A stretch of DNA of 64,000 nucleotides, taken from NCBI RefSeq assembly GCF_030695125.1, contig NZ_JAUYTP010000030.1, forward strand, positions 1 through 64,000, given 5' to 3'. Made by a program: the position numbers and the translations under genes. Source of the stretch: Allobosea sp. GTDB lineage: Bacteria; Pseudomonadota; Alphaproteobacteria; Rhizobiales; Beijerinckiaceae. The notes below the pieces were generated by a model. It made no database searches and was not told the origin of the DNA. It saw only the letters and a list, made by a program, of their open reading frames with translations. Within the stretch, counting starts at the first letter, position 1. The number at the start of each line of letters is the position of its first letter. Shown one piece after another: positions 19,321 through 27,666 of the stretch.

Positions 19321-20964
19321 CTACGAATGCCTTGCCAGCACCGTCTTCACACCCTCGACCAGCCCCTCGACCGGCACGGAGAATTGCGCCTCCGCCTGCT
19401 TGGCCTTGTGCTCGGCGGAATCCTTGACGTCGCGGGAGGCGGCGGCGAGTTCGGCGCCCAGGATCAGGTCCTTGATCACGACCGTGCCGGCCTCGCGCTC
19501 CGACGAGCCCTGAATGATCGCGCAGACGGCGCCGCGGCGGTCGGCATATTTCATCTGGGCGTTGAAGCCGGATGAGCCCAGATAAAGATCGGCGCGCATA
19601 AGGGGCTTCTTCAGCTCAAGGCCGTTCTCATCAATGACTGTCTTGGTAGCCTTGCGCAGGTCAGAAACCATCGCCTGATAGCGCGGCATGAACTCCGGCG
19701 ACTTGTTGTCCATCGCCGTGACGACGACGAGCGGCAGTTCGTTCTTCTGATCGACGATGGGCGACTTCACCGCCTTCAGCGCGGTGTAGAGCCGGGACAC
19801 GCCGATCGAGAAGCCCGTCGCCGGCACGGGCTCGGGCCGGAAGCGGCCGACCAGCCCGTCATAGCGCCCGCCACCCGCGACCGAGCCGAAGCGCACGACC
19901 TGGCCGTCCTCATTGGTGACCGGGAAGGTCAGTTCGACCTCGTAGACCGGGCCGGTGTAGTATTCGAGGCCGCGGACGACGGAGAAATCCGTGACGATGC
20001 GATCCGCTGCGTACCCTGCCGATTCGACCAAGAGTCTGATCGCGTCAAGTTCTCGGATGCCAGTCTTGATCAGTTCATTGCCAGCGACTGCTTCAGCATA
20101 AGCTGCGCTGCGGTCGATAGCTGCAGGGACGCGCGTGAGGATACCGCCCTTCATTCCAGCCAGTTCGGGATTGCTGGGAGGCACGAGTGACGCGCTTGGA
20201 TTGTGAAACAAGTCCATCTCCAAAAACGACTGGAGAACGTCGATTTGCTCATCACTCAGCCCCGCGCCCTTGGTGAAATCCCCGCTCTCGTCCTTGCGGC
20301 CCTCACCGAGCAGCAGGCGCACGCCCTCCGGCCCGAACTTGTCGAGCTTGTCGATCGCCCTGAGCACCGTCAGCCTTCGCCCGGCATTCTCCTCGCCGCC
20401 GAGACCGATCGCCTCCATCACGCCGTCGAGCACCTTGCGGTTGTTGACCTTGACGACATAGTCGCCGCGCTTGATGCCGAGCGCCTCCATCGTGTCGGCG
20501 GCGAGCATGCAGATCTCGGCGTCGGCCGCGACGCTGCCCGCACCGACGATATCAGCGTCGAACTGCATGAACTGGCGGAAGCGGCCCGGGCCCGGCTTCT
20601 CGTTGCGGAAGACATAGCCGGCGCGGTAGCTGCGATAGGGTTTGGGCAGCGCGTCGTAATTCTCGGCGACATAGCGGGCGAGCGGCGCGGTCAGATCATA
20701 GCGCAGCGAGAGCCACTGCTCGTCATCGTCCTGGAAGGAGAAGACGCCCTCGTTCGGGCGGTCCTGGTCGGGCAGGAACTTGCCGAGCGCGTCGGTGTAT
20801 TCGACGAAGGGGGTCTCGACCGGATCGAAGCCATAGCGCGAGAAGCTCTCGCGGATCACCGCCAGCATGCGCTCTGTGGCGGCGACATCGGCCGGTCCAC
20901 GATCGACGAAGCCGCGCGGCTGGCGGGCCTTCAGCTTGGCGGGGGCGGGCTTGTCCACGGACAT
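19321..20964 (-). CDS. hisS: Histidyl-tRNA synthetase
   Basis: Class II aminoacyl-tRNA synthetase that charges tRNA-His in the cytoplasm. The 547-residue product contains motif 1-like sequence after GYDPVETPF-type residues, motif 2 [20 protein letters not shown], the histidine A box [13 protein letters not shown], the second block [16 protein letters not shown], motif 3 with GFSIGVSRL, and a C-terminal anticodon-binding domain from about residue 440. It is long for the family because of a helical insertion around residues 225-330. The ATG at 20964 ([10 protein letters not shown]) is preferred over an open extension. It diverges from the toxin gene at 21086. Confidence 0.97.
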   Translation of the reverse strand: MSVDKPAPAKLKARQPRGFVDRGPADVAATERMLAVIRESFSRYGFDPVETPFVEYTDALGKFLPDQDRPNEGVFSFQDDDEQWLSLRYDLTAPLARYVAENYDALPKPYRSYRAGYVFRNEKPGPGRFRQFMQFDADIVGAGSVAADAEICMLAADTMEALGIKRGDYVVKVNNRKVLDGVMEAIGLGGEENAGRRLTVLRAIDKLDKFGPEGVRLLLGEGRKDESGDFTKGAGLSDEQIDVLQSFLEMDLFHNPSASLVPPSNPELAGMKGGILTRVPAAIDRSAAYAEAVAGNELIKTGIRELDAIRLLVESAGYAADRIVTDFSVVRGLEYYTGPVYEVELTFPVTNEDGQVVRFGSVAGGGRYDGLVGRFRPEPVPATGFSIGVSRLYTALKAVKSPIVDQKNELPLVVVTAMDNKSPEFMPRYQAMVSDLRKATKTVIDENGLELKKPLMRADLYLGSSGFNAQMKYADRRGAVCAIIQGSSEREAGTVVIKDLILGAELAAASRDVKDSAEHKAKQAEAQFSVPVEGLVEGVKTVLARHS

Positions 20965-21059
20965 GGAGGCGGTCTCGATCTGACGACGAAAAGGGAGAGC
21001 CCGTCGGTTAGCCCGGTCGCCACCGAGGAGCAAGGCGTCCTTGATCGGTAGCAGACTTG

Positions 21060-21075
21060 ATATCACCTGTGATAT
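21060..21075. promoter_or_regulatory. Palindromic operator candidate of the toxin-antitoxin operon
   Basis: ATATCAC-CT-GTGATAT is a perfect seven-bp inverted repeat ten bases before the chosen toxin ATG (21086). It overlaps another in-frame ATG at 21074. Antitoxins of this kind commonly repress their own promoters through such sites, so autoregulation is inferred. The site also lies in the promoter space of divergent hisS. Confidence 0.6.
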
Positions 21076-21085
21076 GCTATCCGAT

Positions 21086-21508
21086 ATGCTGCGGGTCGTG
21101 CTCGACACATCGGTGATGGTCTCCGGCTTCCGAAGCCGAACCGGGGCAAGCCATGCGCTGCTCGTAGGTATCGGCAGGGGCCTGCTGGTTCCTGCGGTGA
21201 GCCATGCGCTATTTCTGGAATATGAGGACGTTCTGAAGCGTCCGGCCCAACAGGCTGTCCATGGACTGTCGAACGCGGATATCGACGTTTATCTCGCGGG
21301 CCTCGCGGCCGTCAGTGATCCGGTCGAAATCTGGTTCCGCTGGCGACCACAGTTGCGCGACCCGGCTGACGACCTCGTGTTGGAAGCCGCTGCGAATGGA
21401 CGTGTCGCAACAATCGTCACCCACAACCTGCGCGATTTCGCCGGGGTGACCGAGCGCTTCGGAATTCGCATCCTCACCCCCGGCGATCTGTTGAAGGAGA
21501 TGATCTGA
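21086..21508 (+). CDS. PIN-domain toxin of a toxin-antitoxin pair
   Basis: Predicted endoribonuclease of the PIN family (the group annotated as putative toxin component of a TA system), 140 residues. The start [15 protein letters not shown] places acidic Asp7 at the usual first position. Further acidic candidates are Glu45 (LFLEYEDVL), Asp95/Asp96 ([12 protein letters not shown]) and Asp117 (THNLRDF), enough to bind the catalytic metal. In-frame TTG 21041 and ATG 21074 are alternative starts; ATG 21086 gives the canonical N-terminus. Its stop shares one base with the antitoxin start (TGATG), so the two are coupled. Confidence 0.9.
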   Translation: MLRVVLDTSVMVSGFRSRTGASHALLVGIGRGLLVPAVSHALFLEYEDVLKRPAQQAVHGLSNADIDVYLAGLAAVSDPVEIWFRWRPQLRDPADDLVLEAAANGRVATIVTHNLRDFAGVTERFGIRILTPGDLLKEMI

Positions 21509-21795
21509 TGACTGCAGGTTCCTATGCCTTGAAGCTGCCGGCATCGCTCAAGCGCGAGGCACAGCGTCTGGCAAAGCAGGATGGCGTCTCGCTGAACCAC
21601 TGGATTTCGGTGGCTGTCGCGCAGCAGGTGGCGGCAACGGAAACTGCGGCCGACTTCTTTCGCCGCCGCGCGGACGGCGCCAGCCGCAACGACATGCTGG
21701 CCGTCCTGGCGAAGGTTCCCGACCGGCCTCCTCTTGCGGGCGAAGAGTTGCCCGAAGGCTACCCGCCCGAGCGGGGGGCCGCAGAGCGCGACTGA
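21508..21795 (+). CDS. Antitoxin with ribbon-helix-helix (HicB/Arc-like) fold
   Basis: A 95-residue partner of the PIN toxin. The N-terminal half looks like a ribbon-helix-helix DNA-binding region: a strand YALKLPASLKREAQRLAK and a helix pair with GVSLNHWISVAVAQQVAA. The C-terminal half is charged and proline-rich (RPPLAGEELPEGYPPERG) and would bind the toxin. The order toxin-then-antitoxin is the reverse of most type II systems. Its stop codon directly abuts the stop of convergent glcF, with no intergenic base. Confidence 0.85.
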   Translation: MTAGSYALKLPASLKREAQRLAKQDGVSLNHWISVAVAQQVAATETAADFFRRRADGASRNDMLAVLAKVPDRPPLAGEELPEGYPPERGAAERD

Positions 21796-23172
21796 CTACT
21801 CCGCCGCCACCCGCGCCACATCCCGCAGCGGGCGATCCGCGATCCCCGCCTGCGCCAGCTTCTCCGGCAGCGGCCCGCCCGTCGCCCAGTCGAGCAGTTC
21901 GGCGGTGTGGACGACCGGGGTGGTGGCGCCGCGGTCGGCGAAGCCCTTGGCGATCTGGGTCATGCAGCCGATATTGCCGGTGGCGACCAGCATCGGCTTG
22001 GTCTTCTGGATGTTGCCGACCTTGCGTTCGCGGAGTTGGCCCGCGATCTCCGGCTGCAGGATGTTGTAGACGCCGGCCGAGCCGCAGCAGATATGGCCCT
22101 CCGGGGCCTCCTTCACGCTGAATCCGGCGGCCGAGAGCAGGCGCTTGGGCCCATCCTTGAGCTGCTGGCCATGCTGCATCGAACAGGCCGAGTGGTAGGC
22201 GATCGGCATGGCGACATCCCGGACGGGCACGAGATCGAGCGTCGCCACGAACTCCGTGACGTCCTTGGCCAGCGCCGAAACCCGCTCCGCCTTGGCGGCA
22301 TAGGCCGGCTCGTTGCGGAACATGAAGCCGTAATCCTTGATCGTCGTGCCGCAGCCCGAGGTGGTGATCAGGATGGCGTCGAGCCCCTTGCCCTCGATCT
22401 CGGCCGTCCAGGCGTCGATATTGGCCCGCGCGAAGGCGTGGGCGTCGTGCTCGCGGCCCATATGGTGGACGAGCGCGCCGCAGCAGCCCTCGCCTTTCGG
22501 CAGCACGACCTCGACGCCGTGGCGCGTCAGAAGCCGGATCGTCGCCTCGTTGATGGCGGGGTCGAGCACCGGCTGGGCGCAGCCGGAGAGGATGGCGACG
22601 CGCTTGCCCGCAGGGGCTGCAGCGGGGGCGAAGCTCTGCGGCCCTTCCATCGGCGAGCGCGACGGCAATTTGGAGGGCGCCAGCGCCAGCATCGCCTTCA
22701 GCCGCGCCCCGACCAGCGGCAGCGCGCCGAGCGCGGGGCCCAGAGGCTTCGCCAGCATCGCGCCGAGCATGGCGACACGGAAGCGGCCGGGATAGGGCAG
22801 GATCGCGCCGAGCACGCGCCGCAGCAGCTTGTCGTGCCAGGAGCGCTCATAGGTCTCCTCGATATGGGCGCGCGCATGGTCGACAAGGTGCATGTAGTTC
22901 ACGCCGGACGGGCAGGTCGACATGCAGGAGAGGCAGGAGAGGCAGCGGTCGACATGCTTCACGACCTCTTCGGACGCCGGCTTGCCGTTCTCCAGCATGT
23001 CCTTGATCAGGTAGATGCGCCCGCGCGGGGAATCGAGCTCGTCGCCGAGCAGCAGATAGGTCGGGCAGGTCGCGGTGCAGAAGCCGCAATGCACGCAGGT
23101 CCGCAGGATCTTCTCCGAGGCCGGAAGCCTGGGGTCCGATGCGAGATGGGCGGGGCTGAAATTGGTTTGCAT
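21796..23172 (-). CDS. glcF: Glycolate oxidase iron-sulfur subunit
   Basis: Iron-sulfur subunit of membrane-associated glycolate dehydrogenase, passing electrons from GlcD/GlcE to the respiratory chain. The 458 residues have two N-terminal ferredoxin motifs (CVHCGFCTATCPT near residue 26 and CLSCLSCMSTCPS near 77), each CxxCxxC...CP for a 4Fe-4S cluster. Two CCG-type cysteine motifs follow in the C-terminal half (GEGCCGALVHH and HICCGSAGVYN). It is the last gene of glcD-glcE-glcF; a palindromic repeat of about 115 bp separates it from glcE. Confidence 0.96.
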   Translation of the reverse strand: MQTNFSPAHLASDPRLPASEKILRTCVHCGFCTATCPTYLLLGDELDSPRGRIYLIKDMLENGKPASEEVVKHVDRCLSCLSCMSTCPSGVNYMHLVDHARAHIEETYERSWHDKLLRRVLGAILPYPGRFRVAMLGAMLAKPLGPALGALPLVGARLKAMLALAPSKLPSRSPMEGPQSFAPAAAPAGKRVAILSGCAQPVLDPAINEATIRLLTRHGVEVVLPKGEGCCGALVHHMGREHDAHAFARANIDAWTAEIEGKGLDAILITTSGCGTTIKDYGFMFRNEPAYAAKAERVSALAKDVTEFVATLDLVPVRDVAMPIAYHSACSMQHGQQLKDGPKRLLSAAGFSVKEAPEGHICCGSAGVYNILQPEIAGQLRERKVGNIQKTKPMLVATGNIGCMTQIAKGFADRGATTPVVHTAELLDWATGGPLPEKLAQAGIADRPLRDVARVAAE

Positions 23173-23193
23173 GGTCTATCCGTTTCGCCTGCC

Positions 23194-23307
23194 CGTCATG
23201 CTCGGGCTTGCCCCGAGCATCTCCTCCCGAGAGATTCTCGGGTCTGCGTGGAGTTTATCCTTGGGCCGACCAAAGGTCGGACCCGAGGGCTCCGCCCGAG
23301 AATGACG
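23194..23307. repeat. Cloverleaf-like palindromic element between glcE and glcF
   Basis: Outer arms CGTCATGCTCGGG (23194-23206) and CCCGAGAATGACG (23295-23307) pair at 12 of 13 positions. Inside are three further hairpins: ATGCTCGGG with CCCGAGCAT (23198-23220), CCCGAGA with TCTCGGG (23226-23242), and GGGCCGACC with GGTCGGACCC (about 23263-23284). The first inner hairpin competes with the outer stem. The CGTCAT/ATGACG ends match the element at 15988-16086. Confidence 0.8.
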
Positions 23308-23314
23308 GCTCACG

Positions 23315-24502
23315 TCACACCCCCGCATACATCCGGCCGGGCTCGAAAATCCCTGCCGGATCAAAGCTCGTCTTGATGCCCGCCGTCACCCGCATCAGCG
23401 GCTCGGTCAGCGGCTCGAACACCGGCACGCTCGCGCGGATCGCGGCAGGCGCGCGCACCAGCGTGGCATGGCCGCCCAGCGGCCTGATCGCGGCGCGGAT
23501 GGCGCCGGCCGCAGCATCCGCGCCGGCAGGCACCGCGAGCCAGACCAGCCCGCCGCCCCAGTCATAGAACCAGCGCGCGCCCGGCACCCGCGCCGCAATG
23601 GCCGCGGTCGCCTTGGGGCCGTCGGTCGGCGCGACGGAGAGGCGCCAGACGGCCTCGTCGGTGCCGGCGAAGACGCGGGCGTCGCGGACATCGCGCCAGA
23701 GTTCGACCGAGGCCTCGCCCTCGATCATGTCGGGCGCTCCATGCGCCGCCAGCAGCGCGATCAGCTCGCGGCTGCGGTAGTCGATCGAATCGGAGAAGTT
23801 CTCCAGCCGCAGCAGGGTGCGCGGCTGTTCGGTGCCGAGGCCGGCCGGCAGATGCGCGGCCGCGAAGGGCTCATAGGGCGAGCCCAGCGCGGTGCAGAGC
23901 AAGGCGACCGCCCCCTCGTCCGAAAGGCCGCGCCAGACCAGGGTCAGGATGCGCTCCGGCTTCGGCAGCACGCGGAAGGTGACCTCGGTGAGGAAGCCGA
24001 GCGTGCCGTAGCTGCCGGCGACGAGCTTCACCAGGTCGAGTCCGGTGACGTTCTTCATCACCCGCCCGCCGGACTTGATCGCCTCGCCGCGGCCATTCAC
24101 CAGCCGGATGCCGATGAGGGAATCGCGCGCCGCGCCGGCATTGATCCGGCGCGGGCCGGAGATGTTGCCGGCCGCAACCGCGCCGATGGTCGGCTCGCCC
24201 TCCGTGCCCAGCAGCGCGCGGTGGTCCATCGGCTCGAAGGGCAGCATCTGGCCGCGGTCGGCGAGCGTGCGCTCGACCTCGGCGAGCGGCGTGCCGGCGC
24301 GCGCGGCGATGACCATCTCGGCGGGCTCATAGAGCGTGATGCCGGTGAGGCCGGCGCTGGAGAGCGTGCTCTGCGTCTGCGTCGGGCGGCCGAGCCCGGC
24401 GCGCGTGCCGCCGCCGCCGATCGACAGGGGAACGCCGCTGCCGATCACCGATTTCACGATGGCGCAGGCCTGCGCCTCGGTGGTGGGGATGTGGAGGGTC
24501 AT
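23315..24502 (-). CDS. glcE: Glycolate oxidase FAD-binding subunit
   Basis: Second flavoprotein-like subunit of glycolate dehydrogenase, oxidising glycolate to glyoxylate together with GlcD and GlcF. The 395 residues begin MTLHIPTTEAQACAIVKSVI and show a PCMH-type FAD domain: PLSIGGGGTRAGLG for the cofactor phosphates and TIGAVAAGNISGPRRINAGA, then RDSLIG. The C-terminal cap domain ends TSFDPAGIFEPGRMYAGV. The start at 24502 is preferred because the open frame upstream runs into repeat DNA. The upstream neighbour in the operon, glcD, is separated by the GIY-YIG element. Confidence 0.95.
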   Translation of the reverse strand: MTLHIPTTEAQACAIVKSVIGSGVPLSIGGGGTRAGLGRPTQTQSTLSSAGLTGITLYEPAEMVIAARAGTPLAEVERTLADRGQMLPFEPMDHRALLGTEGEPTIGAVAAGNISGPRRINAGAARDSLIGIRLVNGRGEAIKSGGRVMKNVTGLDLVKLVAGSYGTLGFLTEVTFRVLPKPERILTLVWRGLSDEGAVALLCTALGSPYEPFAAAHLPAGLGTEQPRTLLRLENFSDSIDYRSRELIALLAAHGAPDMIEGEASVELWRDVRDARVFAGTDEAVWRLSVAPTDGPKATAAIAARVPGARWFYDWGGGLVWLAVPAGADAAAGAIRAAIRPLGGHATLVRAPAAIRASVPVFEPLTEPLMRVTAGIKTSFDPAGIFEPGRMYAGV

Positions 24503-24513
24503 TCGCTCTCCCC

Positions 24514-25014
24514 TGTCTTTCCGGGGCTTCGCGCAGCGAAGAACCCGGAACCCACGACCGGGCGAGCCGCTTCGCGTTCCGCGCGAAAGCAGACGATCGG
24601 ACACATTTCACCCGGTCGTGGGTTCCGGGTTCGGCCCTTCGGACCGCCCCGGAATGACAGGGTGGCACGATGCCCCTCAAGCGAGCCCTTCATAGAGGTC
24701 TTTCCATTCGGGGTTCATGTCCTCGATCAACGTGATCTTCCAAGCCCTGCGCCACTTCTTCAACACCTTCTCGCGGTCGATGGCATCCCGGATGTCGGCG
24801 AACTCTTCGTACCAGACCAGACGATCGACATCGTAACGGCTCGTGAAACCGGCGTTCTGCTTCGCCTTGTGCTCATGGATACGCCTGGCGAGATCGTTGG
24901 TGACACCGAGATAGAGCGTGCCGCTGCGCTTGCTGGCCATGAGATAAAGGAAGTAGGCCATCTCTCACCCGGTCGTGGGTTCCGGGTTCTCGCTTCGCAA
25001 GCCCCGGAAAGACA
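24514..25014. mobile_element. Putative miniature mobile element with terminal inverted repeats and a GIY-YIG nuclease
   Basis: The block starts TGTCTTTCCGGGGCTT and ends with its reverse complement. The left end (24514-24562) and right end (24968-25014) are identical in the outer 16 and inner 21 bases and differ only in a 10-12 base internal stem, giving 47-49 bp inverted repeats. A third, inverted copy lies at 24611-24660, so the left side is a palindromic doublet. Between the repeats is a single gene for a GIY-YIG nuclease. The element exactly fills the gap between the glcD stop (25016) and the glcE start (24502). No target duplication was obvious. It resembles REP/BIME doublets with a resident nuclease; mobility is inferred. 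Confidence 0.65.
24677..24961 (-). CDS. Small GIY-YIG nuclease family protein (UPF0213-like)
   Basis: A 94-residue single-domain GIY-YIG protein. It opens MAYFLYLMASKRSGTLYLGV, where FLYLMA and LYLGV stand for the two halves of the GIY-YIG strand motif, and continues TNDLARRIHEHK with the conserved Arg and His of the active site. Later come WYEEFADIRDAIDREKVLKK, containing the metal-binding Glu region, and KWRRAWKITLIE, typical of the family. The ATG lies only six bases from an inverted repeat end. Stand-alone members have no settled function; some are thought to act on DNA junctions or repeats. Here its repeat-bounded position suggests a role in moving or maintaining that repeat. Confidence 0.92.
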   Translation of the reverse strand: MAYFLYLMASKRSGTLYLGVTNDLARRIHEHKAKQNAGFTSRYDVDRLVWYEEFADIRDAIDREKVLKKWRRAWKITLIEDMNPEWKDLYEGLA

Positions 25015-25015
25015 A

Positions 25016-26452
25016 TTAGGCCGCCACCCGTCCTTCCAACGGAAACACCTTCGCCGGGTTGAGCAGCCAGCGCTGGTCGAACACCGCCCTCACCCGCATC
25101 TGCTGGTTCAGATCCTCGGGGTTGAACTGGAAGGTCATCAGGTCGCGTTTCTCGATGCCGACGCCGTGCTCGCCGGTCAGGCAGCCGCCGACCTCGACGC
25201 AGAGCTTGAGGATGTCCATGCCGGCATCCTCCGCCTTCTGCGCCTCGACCGGGTCGTTGCAGTTGTAGAGGATCAGCGGGTGGAGATTGCCGTCGCCGGC
25301 ATGGAAGACATTGGCGACGCGCAGCCCATAGCCCTTCACGATCTCGGCCATGCGGCGCAGCACGTAAGGCAGCTGGCCGGTGGGGATGGTGCCGTCCATG
25401 CAGATGTAATCGGCGATGCGGCCGGTGGCGCCGAAGGCGGATTTGCGGCCCTTCCAGATCGCGGCCGCCTCCATCGCCGATTTGCTCTCCTTCACCGTCT
25501 TGACGCCGTGCTCGCGGGCAATGGCGACGATGCGGGCGAGTTGGGCGTCCATCTCGGTGTCGGAGCCCTCGACCTCGATGATCAGCAGCGCCTCGACATC
25601 CATCGGATAGCCGGCATGGGCGAAAGCCTCGCAGATCTCGATGGCGGGCTTGTCCATGAACTCCATCGCGACGGGAATGATGCCCGCGCCGATGATGGCC
25701 GCCACCGCCGCGCCGGCCTGCTCGCTGGTCGGGAAGCCGAACAGCACGGGCCTGGCGCCTTCGGCCGCGCGAAGGATGCGCACCGTCGCCTCGGTGATGA
25801 TGCCGAGCTGGCCTTCGGAGCCGTTGATCAGGCCGAGGATGTCGTAGCCGGCGGCATCGAGATGGGCGCCACCAACCTCCACGATGCTGCCGTCGAGCAG
25901 CACCATGGTCACGCCGAGCACATTGTTGGTGGTGACGCCGTATTTCAGGCAGTGCGCCCCGCCGGAGTTCATGCCGATATTGCCGCCGATCGAGCAGGCG
26001 AGTTGGGAGGACGGGTCCGGCGCGTAGAAGAAGCCCTCGGCCGAGACCTCGCCGGTGACGGCGAGATTGGTGACGCCGGCCTGCACCTTCGCGGTGCGGT
26101 TGGCATAGTCGATCGAAAGGATGCGGTTCATCTTGGAGACGCCGATGACGACGGCATCCTCCTGCGGGATGGCGCCGCCGGCGAGCGAGGTGCCCGCCCC
26201 GCGCGGCACCACCGGCACGCCCTGCTCGCCGCAGAACTTCAGGACAGCGGCGACCTCCTGCGTCGTCGAGGGCAGCACCACCGCCAGCGGCAGGCGGCGA
26301 TAGGCGGTGAGCGCGTCCGTCTCATAGGGGCGGCGCTCGTCCTCGGCGGTGATCAGGGCTTCCGCGGGAACAAGCCGTGCCAGGCCGGCAATGATCGCGT
26401 CGCGGCGGGCGAGGATTCCTGGATCGGGCAGCGGAAAGGCGATGGCGGACAT
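25016..26452 (-). CDS. glcD: Glycolate oxidase subunit GlcD, FAD-linked
   Basis: Catalytic flavoprotein of glycolate dehydrogenase, the first gene of the glc operon. The 478 residues show the PCMH FAD domain with VPVVPRGAGTSLAGGAIPQE and CSIGGNIGMNSGGAHCLKYG, then GLINGSEGQLGIITEATVRI. The C-terminal part has NVFHAGDGNLHPLILYN, with the conserved His residues, and CLTGEHGVGIEKRDLM, both diagnostic for GlcD and D-lactate dehydrogenase relatives. Presence of glcE and glcF in the same operon supports glycolate rather than lactate. It is transcribed away from a LysR regulator. Confidence 0.97.
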   Translation of the reverse strand: MSAIAFPLPDPGILARRDAIIAGLARLVPAEALITAEDERRPYETDALTAYRRLPLAVVLPSTTQEVAAVLKFCGEQGVPVVPRGAGTSLAGGAIPQEDAVVIGVSKMNRILSIDYANRTAKVQAGVTNLAVTGEVSAEGFFYAPDPSSQLACSIGGNIGMNSGGAHCLKYGVTTNNVLGVTMVLLDGSIVEVGGAHLDAAGYDILGLINGSEGQLGIITEATVRILRAAEGARPVLFGFPTSEQAGAAVAAIIGAGIIPVAMEFMDKPAIEICEAFAHAGYPMDVEALLIIEVEGSDTEMDAQLARIVAIAREHGVKTVKESKSAMEAAAIWKGRKSAFGATGRIADYICMDGTIPTGQLPYVLRRMAEIVKGYGLRVANVFHAGDGNLHPLILYNCNDPVEAQKAEDAGMDILKLCVEVGGCLTGEHGVGIEKRDLMTFQFNPEDLNQQMRVRAVFDQRWLLNPAKVFPLEGRVAA

Positions 26453-26490
26453 GGTGCGGTTTTCCCCGGTCTTATTCAGATCGAAATGAA

Positions 26491-26616
26491 GCGCGGGAAC
26501 CCCTCCCCCTTGTGGGGAGGGGTAGGGGTGGGGGTGGACCGACCGGGTGAGCGATCACCAGGCGGCACCACCCCCATCCCCATACCCTTCCCCACAAGGG
26601 GGAAGGGAGGAGCGCG
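26491..26616. repeat. Long inverted repeat between glcD and its divergent LysR gene
   Basis: Arms at 26491-26537 and 26568-26616 are reverse complements with few mismatches, and each contains its own hairpin (CCCCTCCCCC with GGGGAGGGG type). It is the same repeat class as 19153-19320, sharing a GCGGGAACCC edge and the purine-rich GGGGTAGGGGTGGGGG tail. It lies 39 bp upstream of glcD and 100 bp upstream of the regulator, so it could affect the shared promoter region. Confidence 0.8.
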
Positions 26617-26715
26617 ACGAACCAACCTTCAGCGCAACCCTAGACCAATTCCAGCAACCTTGCAGTGCGACCAACGTTCATGATTGTTTCCAAATCGGAA
26701 AAGATAGGACGCACG

Positions 26716-27621
26716 ATGGACCGGTTCGGCGATCTCGACGTCTTCGCCCATGTGGTGACGGCCAAAGGCATGTCGGCCGCCGGGCGACAGCTCAACCTGT
26801 CGCCGGCCGTCATCTCCAAGCGCATCCGCCGGCTCGAGGAGCGGCTGGGCGTGCGGCTGCTGCAGCGCACGACCCGGCAGCTCTCGCTGACCGAGGCCGG
26901 CCAGGGCTTCTATGAGCGCGTGGTCTCGATCCTGTCCTCGATCGAGGATGCCGAGGCCTGGGTCGCCAGCGGGGCCGGACAGGCGCGCGGCACGCTGCGG
27001 GTCTCGGCGCCGACCTCCTTCGGGCGGCTCCACATCGCGCCGCATCTCAAGCCCTTCCTCGACGCGCACCCGCTGGTGAGCGTCGAGCTCGTGCTCGGCG
27101 ACGGCTTCATCGACATCGTCGGCGAGAGCTTCGATCTCGCCATCCGCATCGCCGATCTCAGAGATTCGAGCCTGGTCGCGAAGCGGCTGGCGCCGAACCA
27201 CCGCGTGCTCTGCGCGACGCCGGGCTATCTCGCGGCAGCCGGTGTTCCGGCGACGATCGAGGACCTCTCGCGCCACACGCTGATCGCCCACAACACCGAC
27301 CACTGGACGCTGGACGGCCCCACCGGGCCGGTGACGGTGCGCGTCGCCGGCCCGTTGCGGACCAATTCCAGCGAGGTCGTGCGCGAGGCGCTGCTGGCGG
27401 GGCTCGGCATCGCGCTGCGCTCGACCTGGGATGTCGGGCCGGAGCTGAAATCGGGCGCGCTGCAGCGGGTGCTGCCGGCCTATTCCGTCGGCAGCCGTGT
27501 CGCCATCCACGCGGTCTATCCGAGCCGCCGGCACATGGAGCAGAAGGTGCGCGCCTTCGTCGACTACCTCGCCGAACTCTATGGCCAGACGCCCTATTGG
27601 GACGCCGGGCTGACGCTGTAA
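26716..27621 (+). CDS. LysR family transcriptional regulator
   Basis: A 301-residue LysR-type DNA-binding regulator. Residues 1-60 form the winged helix-turn-helix: MDRFGDLDVFAHVVTAKGMS, then AAGRQLNLSPAVISKRIRRL. The remainder is the periplasmic-binding-like effector domain (GTLRVSAPTSFGRLHIAPHL). The start at 26716 matches the family N-terminus; an open extension to 26665 adds unusual residues. Its divergent placement next to glcD suggests it controls the glycolate oxidase operon, taking the place of GlcC, but it could equally serve the lactonase and binding protein downstream. LysR proteins usually also repress themselves from such shared regions. Confidence 0.93.
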   Translation: MDRFGDLDVFAHVVTAKGMSAAGRQLNLSPAVISKRIRRLEERLGVRLLQRTTRQLSLTEAGQGFYERVVSILSSIEDAEAWVASGAGQARGTLRVSAPTSFGRLHIAPHLKPFLDAHPLVSVELVLGDGFIDIVGESFDLAIRIADLRDSSLVAKRLAPNHRVLCATPGYLAAAGVPATIEDLSRHTLIAHNTDHWTLDGPTGPVTVRVAGPLRTNSSEVVREALLAGLGIALRSTWDVGPELKSGALQRVLPAYSVGSRVAIHAVYPSRRHMEQKVRAFVDYLAELYGQTPYWDAGLTL

Positions 27622-27666
27622 ACGTAAGACGGGCTCATCGGCAGCACGCAGGCGGAGACAGATTCC

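Noticed and set aside
24505..25020. Target-site duplication around the GIY-YIG element
   Set aside because: The bases outside the two ends (CTCTCCCC and ATTAGG) do not repeat, so no duplication is claimed.
23468..26683. A 1071-codon open frame antisense to the glc operon
   Set aside because: Composition is Arg/Asp/Ala/His-rich and it spans three well-supported genes, a repeat element and the GIY-YIG gene on the other strand.
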